This document shows positions 1 to 5,148 of a stretch of 5,148 bases of DNA, piece by piece (the stretch's first letter is position 1; each line of letters begins with the position of its first letter). The position numbers and the translations under genes were made by a program. Source of the DNA: Candidatus Sabulitectum sp. (GTDB taxonomy: Bacteria > Fermentibacterota > Fermentibacteria > Fermentibacterales > JCC-6). The notes beneath the pieces are model-generated. The model made no database searches and was not told the DNA's origin. It saw only the letters and a program-made list of their open reading frames with translations. Where the stretch lies: contig JAOZLN010000192.1 of NCBI GenBank assembly GCA_029934845.1, positions 1 through 5,148 of the forward strand, in the 5' to 3' direction.

Positions 1-71
1 ATAACAATAGAACATATAGTAGCCCACTGTAAACGAGTATACAACATTTTGATTAATACTGGAAGTGGAGG
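1..71. other. Region downstream of the radical SAM gene, no clear feature
   Basis: This is AT-rich DNA between the window edge and the TAA stop of the radical SAM gene. On the minus strand no GC-rich stem followed by a T-run is present, so a terminator, if there is one, lies further out. A small AGTAT/ATACT inverted pair is too short to call. Nothing else is supported. Confidence 0.4.
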
Positions 72-1514
72 TTAGTCGCCCTGACCTTTAAAGCCCCGTA
101 AAACACGGCCGGCTTTTCCCATGGCTTTCCCTGGTTCTGAAAGCAGCTCACCTGTCCAGCGGCTAATATTACTGAAGCTCGTTACTTTCCTCCAGCTGCG
201 ATATCTCTCGATACGGTGTTTCCACGAAACAACATCTTCAACTCTCATGTGTGGAAGACGCATGTTCATAACCTCGTGAGCCCTGTTCCGAGCAGGATCG
301 AGGAGTTCAGGGTTGGTATCGCTGGCCAGGTAATCGTTCTCTACTGCCCAGTCGTGTATATACCTGCCTGGTATGGCTGTTGAAAAGTAAACGATAATAT
401 CATCGGGTTTCAATTTCTTAAGAAGCTCGTATGTAAGTCTCAAGTCATCATCTGTTTCCAATGGAAAGCCGATCATCAGGTTGGCAGTGGCTTCAACTTT
501 AAACTCGTGACACCATGTAAAAGCTTCCACTGCCTGTTCCGGTGTTGTTTCCTTCTTGTAAAAATCAAGAATTCTTTGACTTCCACTCTCTACTCCAAAA
601 GATATCACATGACAGCCGCTTTCCTTCATCACTCTGATCTTATCACGATCTACAGTATCAACCCTGCTGTTGCAGTGCCATTCAAGGTCAATTTCAGCCT
701 TTTTCAACTGATCCCTGAATGTTTCAAACCAGCTGACAGGATGCATAGTAATAGTATCATCCTTGAAAAATATCCTGAGACAGGAAGTCTTTCTCAGCAC
801 GGTCAGTTCTATTATCTCTTCAACAACATTAGTTGCAGACCGGTACCTTATGCCGCCTCCGTAGATCAGATCAGTGCTTGGTTTGCAGTAGATACACTTG
901 AATGGACATCCCCTGGTGGTTACCATTCCATACTCCGACATACCTTCTGCAATGTAGGAATCGTAGTCGACCACATCACGAGCCGGGAATGATATATCAT
1001 CAAGAACTTCCGGAACAGGTCTTCTTGGATTTTCTTTGAATGAACCATCCGGAAGCTGATAAGCAAGATTCCTGATGTTCTTAAAATCTTCACCCTTCGC
1101 AACAGCGTCGGCAAGCTCGACTATTGCCTCTTCTGCTTCCCCAAGCATGGCCAGGTCTGCTGCAGTACCCTCTATAGATTTTCCTGCGAAAATACTGGGA
1201 TATGCTCCCCCTACCAGAAAAAGAGCATTGGGAACAACTGTTTTAAGATGTGCTGTTACGAAAGATGCCCTCTCAAGCTTTGCAGCAGCAGATATAGCCA
1301 CCGCAACAATACCGGCACCCTGAACAAGATGATCCAGGTCAGTTATTTCTTCACAGAAAGAATAGTCCATATACACCGGTTCATGCCCTGCCTCCCTGAG
1401 CGCACTAACAAGATGCATAACGCCCAGAGGCTCGGAAAGACCATTGTACTCAAACCATTTGAATCTTGGATAAACCAGAGCAACTTTCAAATCGATTCCC
1501 CTTTCACGGAACAT
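72..1514 (-). CDS. B12-binding-domain radical SAM protein
   Basis: This encodes a 480-residue radical SAM enzyme with an N-terminal Rossmann-like cobalamin-binding-type domain (about residues 9-140; VGGAYPS at 101-107). The radical SAM barrel runs from about residue 195 to 400. The iron-sulfur motif CxxxCxxC is C203, C207 and C210, in TTRGCPFKCIYC. Other family motifs are FFKDDTIT (249-256), SFGVESGSQRIL (305-316) and GFPLETDDD (349-357). The family includes methylases, cyclases and other enzymes using a 5'-deoxyadenosyl radical; the substrate cannot be read from sequence. The B12 domain lacks a recognisable DxHxxG motif, so cobalamin, if bound, would not be ligated by that histidine. The last 40 residues are basic and outside the barrel. 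The gene diverges from the PP-loop gene. The start is uncertain: ATG at 1514 has its Shine-Dalgarno 18 nt away, whereas TTG at 1490 (giving LKVALVYP, where homologues usually begin) has AAAGGGG 7 nt upstream. The family call is secure; the exact function is unknown. Confidence 0.93.
   Translation of the reverse strand: MFRERGIDLKVALVYPRFKWFEYNGLSEPLGVMHLVSALREAGHEPVYMDYSFCEEITDLDHLVQGAGIVAVAISAAAKLERASFVTAHLKTVVPNALFLVGGAYPSIFAGKSIEGTAADLAMLGEAEEAIVELADAVAKGEDFKNIRNLAYQLPDGSFKENPRRPVPEVLDDISFPARDVVDYDSYIAEGMSEYGMVTTRGCPFKCIYCKPSTDLIYGGGIRYRSATNVVEEIIELTVLRKTSCLRIFFKDDTITMHPVSWFETFRDQLKKAEIDLEWHCNSRVDTVDRDKIRVMKESGCHVISFGVESGSQRILDFYKKETTPEQAVEAFTWCHEFKVEATANLMIGFPLETDDDLRLTYELLKKLKPDDIIVYFSTAIPGRYIHDWAVENDYLASDTNPELLDPARNRAHEVMNMRLPHMRVEDVVSWKHRIERYRSWRKVTSFSNISRWTGELLSEPGKAMGKAGRVLRGFKGQGD
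1498..1504 (-). promoter_or_regulatory. Shine-Dalgarno supporting a TTG start at 1490
   Basis: On the minus strand AAAGGGG is followed by a 7-nt spacer and TTG (1490-1488). This is ideal spacing, and the product would begin at the first beta strand of the B12-type domain, as in most relatives. The site lies inside the reading frame if the upstream ATG at 1514 is used, so it bears directly on the choice of start. Confidence 0.5.
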
Positions 1515-1532
1515 GGAAGATAGTTTATTGTT

Positions 1533-1540
1533 CCTCCTTT
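1533..1540 (-). promoter_or_regulatory. Strong but distant Shine-Dalgarno AAAGGAGG
   Basis: The minus strand reads AAAGGAGG, a near-perfect anti-16S match, but the first ATG (1514) is 18 nt further on, well beyond the usual 5-10 nt. No ATG, GTG or TTG sits at normal distance. It could be a ribosome standby site for the radical SAM gene or could serve a non-canonical short leader. Its sequence is clear; its role is inferred. Confidence 0.45.
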
Positions 1541-1589
1541 GTCACAGAAAAATCAAGATCGTGTTAAGAAAATTCATCAGCTCACTATG

Positions 1590-1604
1590 CATTCTGATAG
1601 AATG
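1590..1604. repeat. Hyphenated palindrome, possible operator 1
   Basis: The sequence CATTCT-GAT-AGAATG has perfect 6-bp arms around a 3-bp centre. It sits about 76 bp upstream of the radical SAM ATG and about 140 bp upstream of the PP-loop start. Size and symmetry suit a dimeric regulator, but a 6-bp arm can occur by chance in AT-rich DNA. Confidence 0.3.
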
Positions 1605-1696
1605 GTATTATGTTCGCAGTTAAACACAGGAAGCTAATGTTTCTATATTTTGTTGCAATCCAATAAGTTGGACGAGTGTTGCAGAATAAGGGATTC

Positions 1697-1713
1697 TGTA
1701 CTATTCTAGTACA
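1697..1713. repeat. Hyphenated palindrome, possible operator 2
   Basis: The sequence TGTACTA-TTC-TAGTACA has perfect 7-bp arms around a 3-bp centre. It ends 28 bp before the PP-loop start codon and overlaps the best candidate -10 box (TATTCT, 1702-1707), which is a typical position for a repressor operator. As RNA it would be a weak, AU-rich hairpin with a 3-nt loop, so DNA binding is the more likely role. Function is inferred from symmetry and position only. Confidence 0.4.
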
Positions 1714-1730
1714 TAATACCCATACCGTTG

Positions 1731-1735
1731 AAAGG
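1731..1735 (+). promoter_or_regulatory. Ribosome binding site of the PP-loop gene
   Basis: AAAGG followed by a 6-nt spacer places translation initiation at ATG 1742. The in-frame GTG at 1676 would add 22 residues ahead of the conserved zinc-ribbon-like start and would run through the palindrome at 1697-1713. The ATG is therefore preferred. Confidence 0.65.
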
Positions 1736-1741
1736 TTGAGA

Positions 1742-2803
1742 ATGGCAGACAAAATAACCAGATGCACCAGATGCATTCTTCCCTCAAACTACCCGAACAT
1801 TGATTTTGATGAAAAAGGAGAATGCAGGGTTTGTCGCGAATTTGATGCAAAATATGCTGATATTGACTGGAAAGCAAGAGAAAAGAAACTTGAGAAAATT
1901 CTAAAGCGATACAGGGGCAAAGGGAAGAAATACGATATAATGGTGCCTTTCAGTGGCGGCAAAGACAGTACCTACACCCTCTGGATGATGAAAAACAAGT
2001 ACAACATGAGATGTCTCGCTTACAATTTCGATAACGGTTTTCTCGACCCGAATGCTCTTGCTTTTGTAAAAAAAGCAGCGGCTCGACTGGGCGTAGACCT
2101 TATTACTTATTCTCCGGACAGAAAACTTCTGAACAGGGTCTACAAAAGAGCACTGGAAGCAACAGGTGAGTTCTGTGCTGCCTGTGTGGTTCTTATGCCC
2201 ACAGCAATTTTCAGAGCTGCAGATTCCCAGGGGATCAGACTGATAGCTGCTGGTTTTTCAGACATACTTGAGTCGCCGCCACCGGAGACTTCATACATGG
2301 ACAGGGTTTGCTTCAAAGACATCATGAAGTCCGAGTTTGACATGAAAGAGTTAAAGTGGGACTTTCTCTTCCCCTCATGGAAACGGATGTTCGGCGTGAA
2401 GCAGATAAATCTTCCAAACTACATACCCTGGGATCTACCAAACATCTACGAGACCCTGAACAAAGAACTTGATTTCGGAAAGAACATGTCCAGCGTACGA
2501 TATGATTGCCTTGGCACCCCTCATTCCAGCTACCTGTTCAAAGAACGGACCGGTTTCGGTAAATACGAATATCTCTATGCCAACATGACCAGGGCAGGAG
2601 TTATTGACAGAGAAGAAGCACTTCGAATTGTTGAAGAACGGGAACCCACCGAACCACCTCCAGGATTCGATGATTTCATAGAGGAACTTGGATGCGACAG
2701 GTCGATCCTTAAAGACATAAAGAAGAAAAGTGTCTATAATTTCAAGACCAGAAATGAATCATTCAGGAAGTTTGCAATGAAGATCAGGAAGTTTCTTCCT
2801 TAG
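1742..2803 (+). CDS. PP-loop ATPase, N-acetyl sugar amidotransferase-like (WbpG/PseA type)
   Basis: This encodes 353 residues from ATG 1742, the usual length for the N-acetyl sugar amidotransferase family. An N-terminal zinc-ribbon-like segment has C8 and C11 (CTRC) and C28 and C31 (CRVC), joined by the typical FDEKGEC. The adenylating PP-loop is SGGKDST at 71-77. The C-terminal GVIDREEALRIVEERE matches the family's G-x-hydrophobic-x-R-E-E-A-L ending. Family members such as WbpG and PseA adenylate a sugar-linked carboxyl or acetamido group and replace oxygen with nitrogen, working with HisH/HisF-like ammonia suppliers during O-antigen or flagellin sugar synthesis. No such partner is visible in this window. 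An extra CxxC (C145, C148 in GEFCAAC) recalls sulfur-transferring PP-loop enzymes such as the TtcA/TtuA tRNA thiolases, so a thiolation or other ATP-dependent role remains possible. The 3' end overlaps the convergent flippase gene by 20 bp. The PP-loop call is certain; the sugar amidotransferase call is likely but not proven. Confidence 0.88.
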   Translation: MADKITRCTRCILPSNYPNIDFDEKGECRVCREFDAKYADIDWKAREKKLEKILKRYRGKGKKYDIMVPFSGGKDSTYTLWMMKNKYNMRCLAYNFDNGFLDPNALAFVKKAAARLGVDLITYSPDRKLLNRVYKRALEATGEFCAACVVLMPTAIFRAADSQGIRLIAAGFSDILESPPPETSYMDRVCFKDIMKSEFDMKELKWDFLFPSWKRMFGVKQINLPNYIPWDLPNIYETLNKELDFGKNMSSVRYDCLGTPHSSYLFKERTGFGKYEYLYANMTRAGVIDREEALRIVEEREPTEPPPGFDDFIEELGCDRSILKDIKKKSVYNFKTRNESFRKFAMKIRKFLP

Positions 2804-4226
2804 ATGATCTTCCCCTGCCGGGAAGAATGTCTTTCCCGCCTGAAAACAGCCAGACAGCAACAAATGCAGCCAGTGAAATGGCTGCATTTACAGTATTGTC
2901 AAACGGTTTCAGAGCAAGAATTGCAAATGAAGGAAGCGAAGCAAGAAGTGGTCGTCTGGCTCCTCTTGTGAAACCGGTTGGTCCGTATTTCCGGTGCAGA
3001 TCCCAGGAGAGCATAACCGCAACAGACATCAACAGTACCATGTGTGCCACTGCAGCTCCAACAATGCCCATGGAAGGAATCAGAGTAAGGAACAGAACGA
3101 TCTCAACAACCAGTGCAATGGCAACAACAGGCACCGCTTTCCTCTGCCTTTCCACCGATATCATTATCGCCATAAACATGTGGAATATGTAGGCAACAGG
3201 AAGAGTCAGAAGAACTAATCTGTATGCATACTGCAATTCAACTGGAGACACTCCACGAAGAAAATCGCTTCCCCAGACAACTCTGAGAATGTGCTGCTCC
3301 GCAGCCCAGAGCGGAATAACCAGAACCATTGCGATAACAAGAAATAGTTCTGTCATCCAGGCAATTCGTCTTCTGGCTTTTCCCCAGCTCTGCTGAGCAG
3401 CCTCACACAATGCAGCAAAAAGCGCACCGGGAAGCAGAGTGGGGGTTACAATAAGAATCAGAGCTTCAAGTATCCTGACACACTGCTGATATGCAGCAAT
3501 TGCCTCGTCACCCAGTTCCGCTTTGATGAACACACTATCCAACCGCTCGCCTGCAGCAAATAGCATTCCCACCAGTCCAAGTGGTACTGCAGCCTTAAGA
3601 AGCGGAAGAACAGACTCAAATACCTCCGCAGACCATTTCATGGAAAACTTCATTTTTTTCCACAGCACCGCATAAACGAAGACAACCGCAGGGATTTCCC
3701 GGATCACATAGCTTCCTCCTGCAAAAACAGCTCCCTGACCTGTCTTCCACGCAAAAACTGCCAGCCCCACACCGACAACCCCGTGTATCGCCCTGGCGAC
3801 AGCCTCGTAGACCATGGTTCCTCTGGCTCTGAAAACAGCAAAAGAGGTCTCACAGTAACCGTCAAGAATAAAACCGGTAGAGACAAGAAGAATCAGTACA
3901 AGCTGGCTTGTAGAATAGCCTGCTGCCCATCCTGCAACAGATACCAGAGAAACGGTAATAACAGAAAGTCCGGTTCGAAGTATAAGGGCCGAAGAAAGAA
4001 TACTGTCAACAAGGTTTCCTGCTGCTATCCTTCTGGTAATAAGCATTGTTGCGCCCATATCACTAAGAAATATGATGATCAAACCTATTGAAACAGCAAA
4101 AAGTAACTCTCCAAAAGAACCGTCGCCAAGCAGCCTTGAATAGATCATCAGCGACACGAAAAGCCCAGCCTTACCGAACAACTGCCCGGCAAGCATGTAG
4201 GCGCTGTTAGCCCTGCGACCGGCCAT
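2784..4226 (-). CDS. Polysaccharide-type flippase (Wzx/MATE-like, MOP superfamily)
   Basis: This encodes a 480-residue, very hydrophobic membrane protein with roughly 12-14 transmembrane helices. Clear ones fall near residues 42-55, 85-103, 108-121, 147-160, 167-187, 208-225, 292-308, 335-355, 364-383, 387-407, 428-440 and 446-461. The N-terminus is typical of polysaccharide exporters: amphipathic start, YSRLLGDGSFGEL (29-41), then a helix ending LSDMGAT (54-60). The mid-protein stretch GERLDSVFIKAELGDEAIAAY (starting at 226) matches the conserved D-x-hydrophobic-x-x-x-x-L-G family pattern. Such proteins flip undecaprenyl- or lipid-linked sugar units from the inner to the outer face of the inner membrane. 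Its ATG overlaps the ligase TAA as TAATG; only a weak GAGG lies 13 nt upstream, which fits translational coupling. Its 3' end overlaps the PP-loop gene tail to tail. The transported substrate cannot be inferred. No frameshift or truncation was seen. Confidence 0.9.
   Translation of the reverse strand: MAGRRANSAYMLAGQLFGKAGLFVSLMIYSRLLGDGSFGELLFAVSIGLIIIFLSDMGATMLITRRIAAGNLVDSILSSALILRTGLSVITVSLVSVAGWAAGYSTSQLVLILLVSTGFILDGYCETSFAVFRARGTMVYEAVARAIHGVVGVGLAVFAWKTGQGAVFAGGSYVIREIPAVVFVYAVLWKKMKFSMKWSAEVFESVLPLLKAAVPLGLVGMLFAAGERLDSVFIKAELGDEAIAAYQQCVRILEALILIVTPTLLPGALFAALCEAAQQSWGKARRRIAWMTELFLVIAMVLVIPLWAAEQHILRVVWGSDFLRGVSPVELQYAYRLVLLTLPVAYIFHMFMAIMISVERQRKAVPVVAIALVVEIVLFLTLIPSMGIVGAAVAHMVLLMSVAVMLSWDLHRKYGPTGFTRGARRPLLASLPSFAILALKPFDNTVNAAISLAAFVAVWLFSGGKDILPGRGRSSKEETS
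2786..2800. repeat. Small hairpin in the convergent gene overlap
   Basis: AGGAAG-TTT-CTTCCT forms a perfect 6-bp stem with a 3-nt loop. It lies almost wholly within the 20 bp shared by the two convergent 3' ends, just before the TAG stop on the plus strand. Neither strand has a T-tract after it, so it is not a classic intrinsic terminator. Confidence 0.35.
2808..2826 (+). terminator. Terminator-like hairpin after the PP-loop gene
   Basis: TCTTCCC-CTGCC-GGGAAGA gives a perfect 7-bp stem with a 5-nt loop, beginning 5 nt after the TAG stop at 2801-2803. The following plus-strand bases, ATGTCTTT, contain only a short interrupted T-run, so termination may be weak or bidirectional. The hairpin is inside the flippase coding sequence, which limits how ideal it could be. 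It is the only terminator candidate for the plus-strand gene. Confidence 0.35.
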
Positions 4227-4228
4227 TA
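4224..4228 (-). promoter_or_regulatory. TAATG stop-start junction
   Basis: On the minus strand the ligase stop TAA (4228-4226) and the flippase start ATG (4226-4224) share a single base. No strong Shine-Dalgarno precedes the ATG. This is the classic arrangement for reinitiation or translational coupling and shows that the two genes are co-transcribed. Confidence 0.8.
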
Positions 4229-5148
4229 CGGTCTGAAAACCTCACTCGGGGACATTCCTGCCTCTTTCAGTGCAATATTTCTTTTGATCTTCTTAGTGGT
4301 GGTTTTGGGTAGTTCAACGGGATTTATGATAAAACTGGCAATTCTCTTGTAGGTTTCCGCAGCAGAGTTATAGTTTTTTACTACTTTTCTCATGGCCAGT
4401 ATCTCATCATCCTGAGTTATCTTTCGGTTCTGTCTCTCGGCTTCCTCAATAAGCAGATCTCTATCGGGAACAAGAAGCACACAGATCTCCTCACCCTTTG
4501 CTTCTGAAACTTTGCCGAATACCATACATTCCCTAATATGTCGGAACCGATTAAGCTCAGTTTCAATTCCTTCAGGGTAAACATTCTTGCCATTCTTGGC
4601 GATAATGACATTCTTCTTCCGTCCGGTAATAAAAAGAAAACCTTCGCTGTCGAAGTAGCCGAAATCTCCTGTTCGGAACCACCCGTCTTCTGAAAGAACC
4701 TCGGCTGTTGCTTCCGGATTTCCGTAGTAGCCCAGCATTATGTTTGGTCCCCTGACTATAATTTCACCTACACCAGACTCGTCCGGTTCGTCGATTCTTC
4801 CTTCAACTTCAGACAGGAGAAGCCCTACACTGCCATATTTGTTAGCTGTGCTCCTGTTAGCAGAAAGAATTGGAGCTGTCTCTGTCAGTCCGTATCCTTC
4901 CAGCATTAGGAAACCAAGTTTCTCCAGGCCTTCTATAGCCTTGGGATCTATTCCGGCACCACCAGAGATAAGAAGACGCAGACTCCCACCAAACTTCTCG
5001 TGAACAGGGTCAAAAATCTTTCTTCTAAATCCCTTTATACCAATCTTTTCTGTGAATTTTGAGAGGGTAAGTCCAACTCCGAATTTAGCTTTGCCCACAA
5101 GAGAAGATTTGATATTGTCCATGATCCGGCGATACAATGTCTCCCACA
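4226..5148 (-). CDS. Long-chain acyl-CoA synthetase-like AMP-binding ligase (C-terminal part, 5' end outside window)
   Basis: The visible 306 codons are the C-terminal half of an ANL-superfamily adenylating enzyme; relatives of the bacterial FadD15/FACS group are about 600 residues. The frame stays open to the window edge, with codons W-E-T ahead of LYRRI. This matches the (L/F)W-E-x-hydrophobic-x-x-R-I segment that is internal in this family, so the leucine (TTG at 5137) is not a start. Counting that leucine as 1, conserved features are LLISGGAGIDP (55-65), the adenine-binding GYGLTETAP (81-89), GEIIVRGPNIMLGYY (124-138), the ATP-binding WFRTGDFGY (153-161), hinge ITGRKKNVI (170-178), GKNVYPEGIE (183-192) and the catalytic-lysine region PKTTTKKIKRN (277-287). 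The phosphate-binding YTSGTTG motif lies beyond the edge. The product activates a fatty or other carboxylic acid as acyl-AMP and then usually transfers it to CoA or a carrier. The tail has no fused acyltransferase or carrier domain. TAATG overlap couples it to the flippase. Confidence 0.9.
   Translation of the reverse strand, partial: WETLYRRIMDNIKSSLVGKAKFGVGLTLSKFTEKIGIKGFRRKIFDPVHEKFGGSLRLLISGGAGIDPKAIEGLEKLGFLMLEGYGLTETAPILSANRSTANKYGSVGLLLSEVEGRIDEPDESGVGEIIVRGPNIMLGYYGNPEATAEVLSEDGWFRTGDFGYFDSEGFLFITGRKKNVIIAKNGKNVYPEGIETELNRFRHIRECMVFGKVSEAKGEEICVLLVPDRDLLIEEAERQNRKITQDDEILAMRKVVKNYNSAAETYKRIASFIINPVELPKTTTKKIKRNIALKEAGMSPSEVFRP

Larger units (their letters stand above)
1515..1741. promoter_or_regulatory. 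Divergent intergenic region with presumed promoters
   Basis: This 227-bp gap lies between the 5' ends of two divergent genes, so it must contain both promoters unless transcription comes from further away. It is clearly more AT-rich than the flanking genes. Promoter boxes are weak. The best plus-strand pair is TTGCAG (1679-1684), a 17-bp spacer and TATTCT (1702-1707), which would give a leader of about 28 nt. No convincing minus-strand pair was found. Two hyphenated palindromes (listed separately) lie inside. Open frames crossing the gap show no credible start site or recognisable protein. Confidence 0.5.

Noticed and set aside
1..71. Possible terminator for the radical SAM gene
   Set aside because: No stem of useful length followed by a T-run is present on the minus strand.
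507..992. 161-residue plus-strand open frame
   Set aside because: It is fully antisense to the conserved radical SAM domain and its translation resembles no protein family.
1676..1741. GTG at 1676 as the start of the PP-loop gene
   Set aside because: The 22 added residues are not family-like, the segment holds the palindrome and the likely promoter, and a well-spaced AAAGG precedes ATG 1742.
1585..1776. 63-residue minus-strand open frame across the intergenic gap
   Set aside because: It has no good ribosome site or recognisable motif and runs through the PP-loop gene's start region and the palindromes.
2827..3192. 121-residue plus-strand open frame
   Set aside because: It is antisense to the flippase C-terminal half, with composition explained by complementing hydrophobic codons and no recognisable domain.
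4740..5003. 87-residue plus-strand open frame, proline- and serine-rich
   Set aside because: It is antisense to the highly conserved ligase motifs and is a codon-complement shadow.
5135..5137. TTG as the start codon of the AMP-binding ligase, giving a complete 303-residue protein
   Set aside because: The frame remains open upstream to the window edge, the W-E-T-L-Y-R-R-I context is an internal family motif, and the essential N-terminal half with the YTSGTTG motif would be missing.
1..5148. tRNA, rRNA, CRISPR array, insertion sequence or riboswitch
   Set aside because: I saw no cloverleaf, spaced direct repeats, transposase motifs, terminal inverted repeats or known cobalamin-riboswitch core; the only gap over 100 bp is 227 bp long and lacks such structure.

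Overview
The window carries four protein genes of a bacterial chromosome, arranged as two divergent and then two convergent units. From left to right these are a B12-domain radical SAM enzyme (minus strand, 72-1514), a PP-loop ATPase of the N-acetyl sugar amidotransferase type (plus strand, about 1742-2803), a Wzx/MATE-like lipid-linked saccharide flippase (minus strand, 2784-4226) and the C-terminal half of a long-chain acyl-CoA synthetase-type ligase (minus strand, 4226 to beyond the right edge). No RNA gene, CRISPR array, insertion sequence or attachment site was seen.

Organism: Shine-Dalgarno sites, densely packed genes and the protein families all point to a bacterium. Composition is intermediate (neither strongly AT- nor GC-rich by eye), and AGA arginine and ATA isoleucine codons are common. 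A WbpG/PseA-like enzyme next to a flippase is typical of cell-surface polysaccharide loci, mostly in Gram-negative or diderm bacteria. I cannot name a phylum from the sequence; an uncultured lineage is possible but is only a guess.

Layout: bases 1-71 lie downstream of the radical SAM gene and show no convincing terminator. The 227-bp gap at 1515-1741 separates the two divergent genes. It holds the presumed promoters, a strong but distant Shine-Dalgarno sequence and two short perfect hyphenated palindromes. The PP-loop gene and the flippase gene meet tail to tail and overlap by 20 bp, with two small hairpins at the junction. The ligase stop and flippase start share one base (TAATG), so these two are very probably one transcript with coupled translation.

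How the genes may work together (inference): the amidotransferase-like protein would modify a nucleotide-activated amino sugar, the flippase would move the finished lipid-linked unit across the membrane, the ligase would activate a fatty or other carboxylic acid, and the radical SAM enzyme would act on a lipid or sugar intermediate. No glycosyltransferase, HisH/HisF-like partner or polymerase is visible here, so this is probably one part of a larger surface glycoconjugate or lipid-modification locus. The individual family calls are solid. The joint pathway is a hypothesis.
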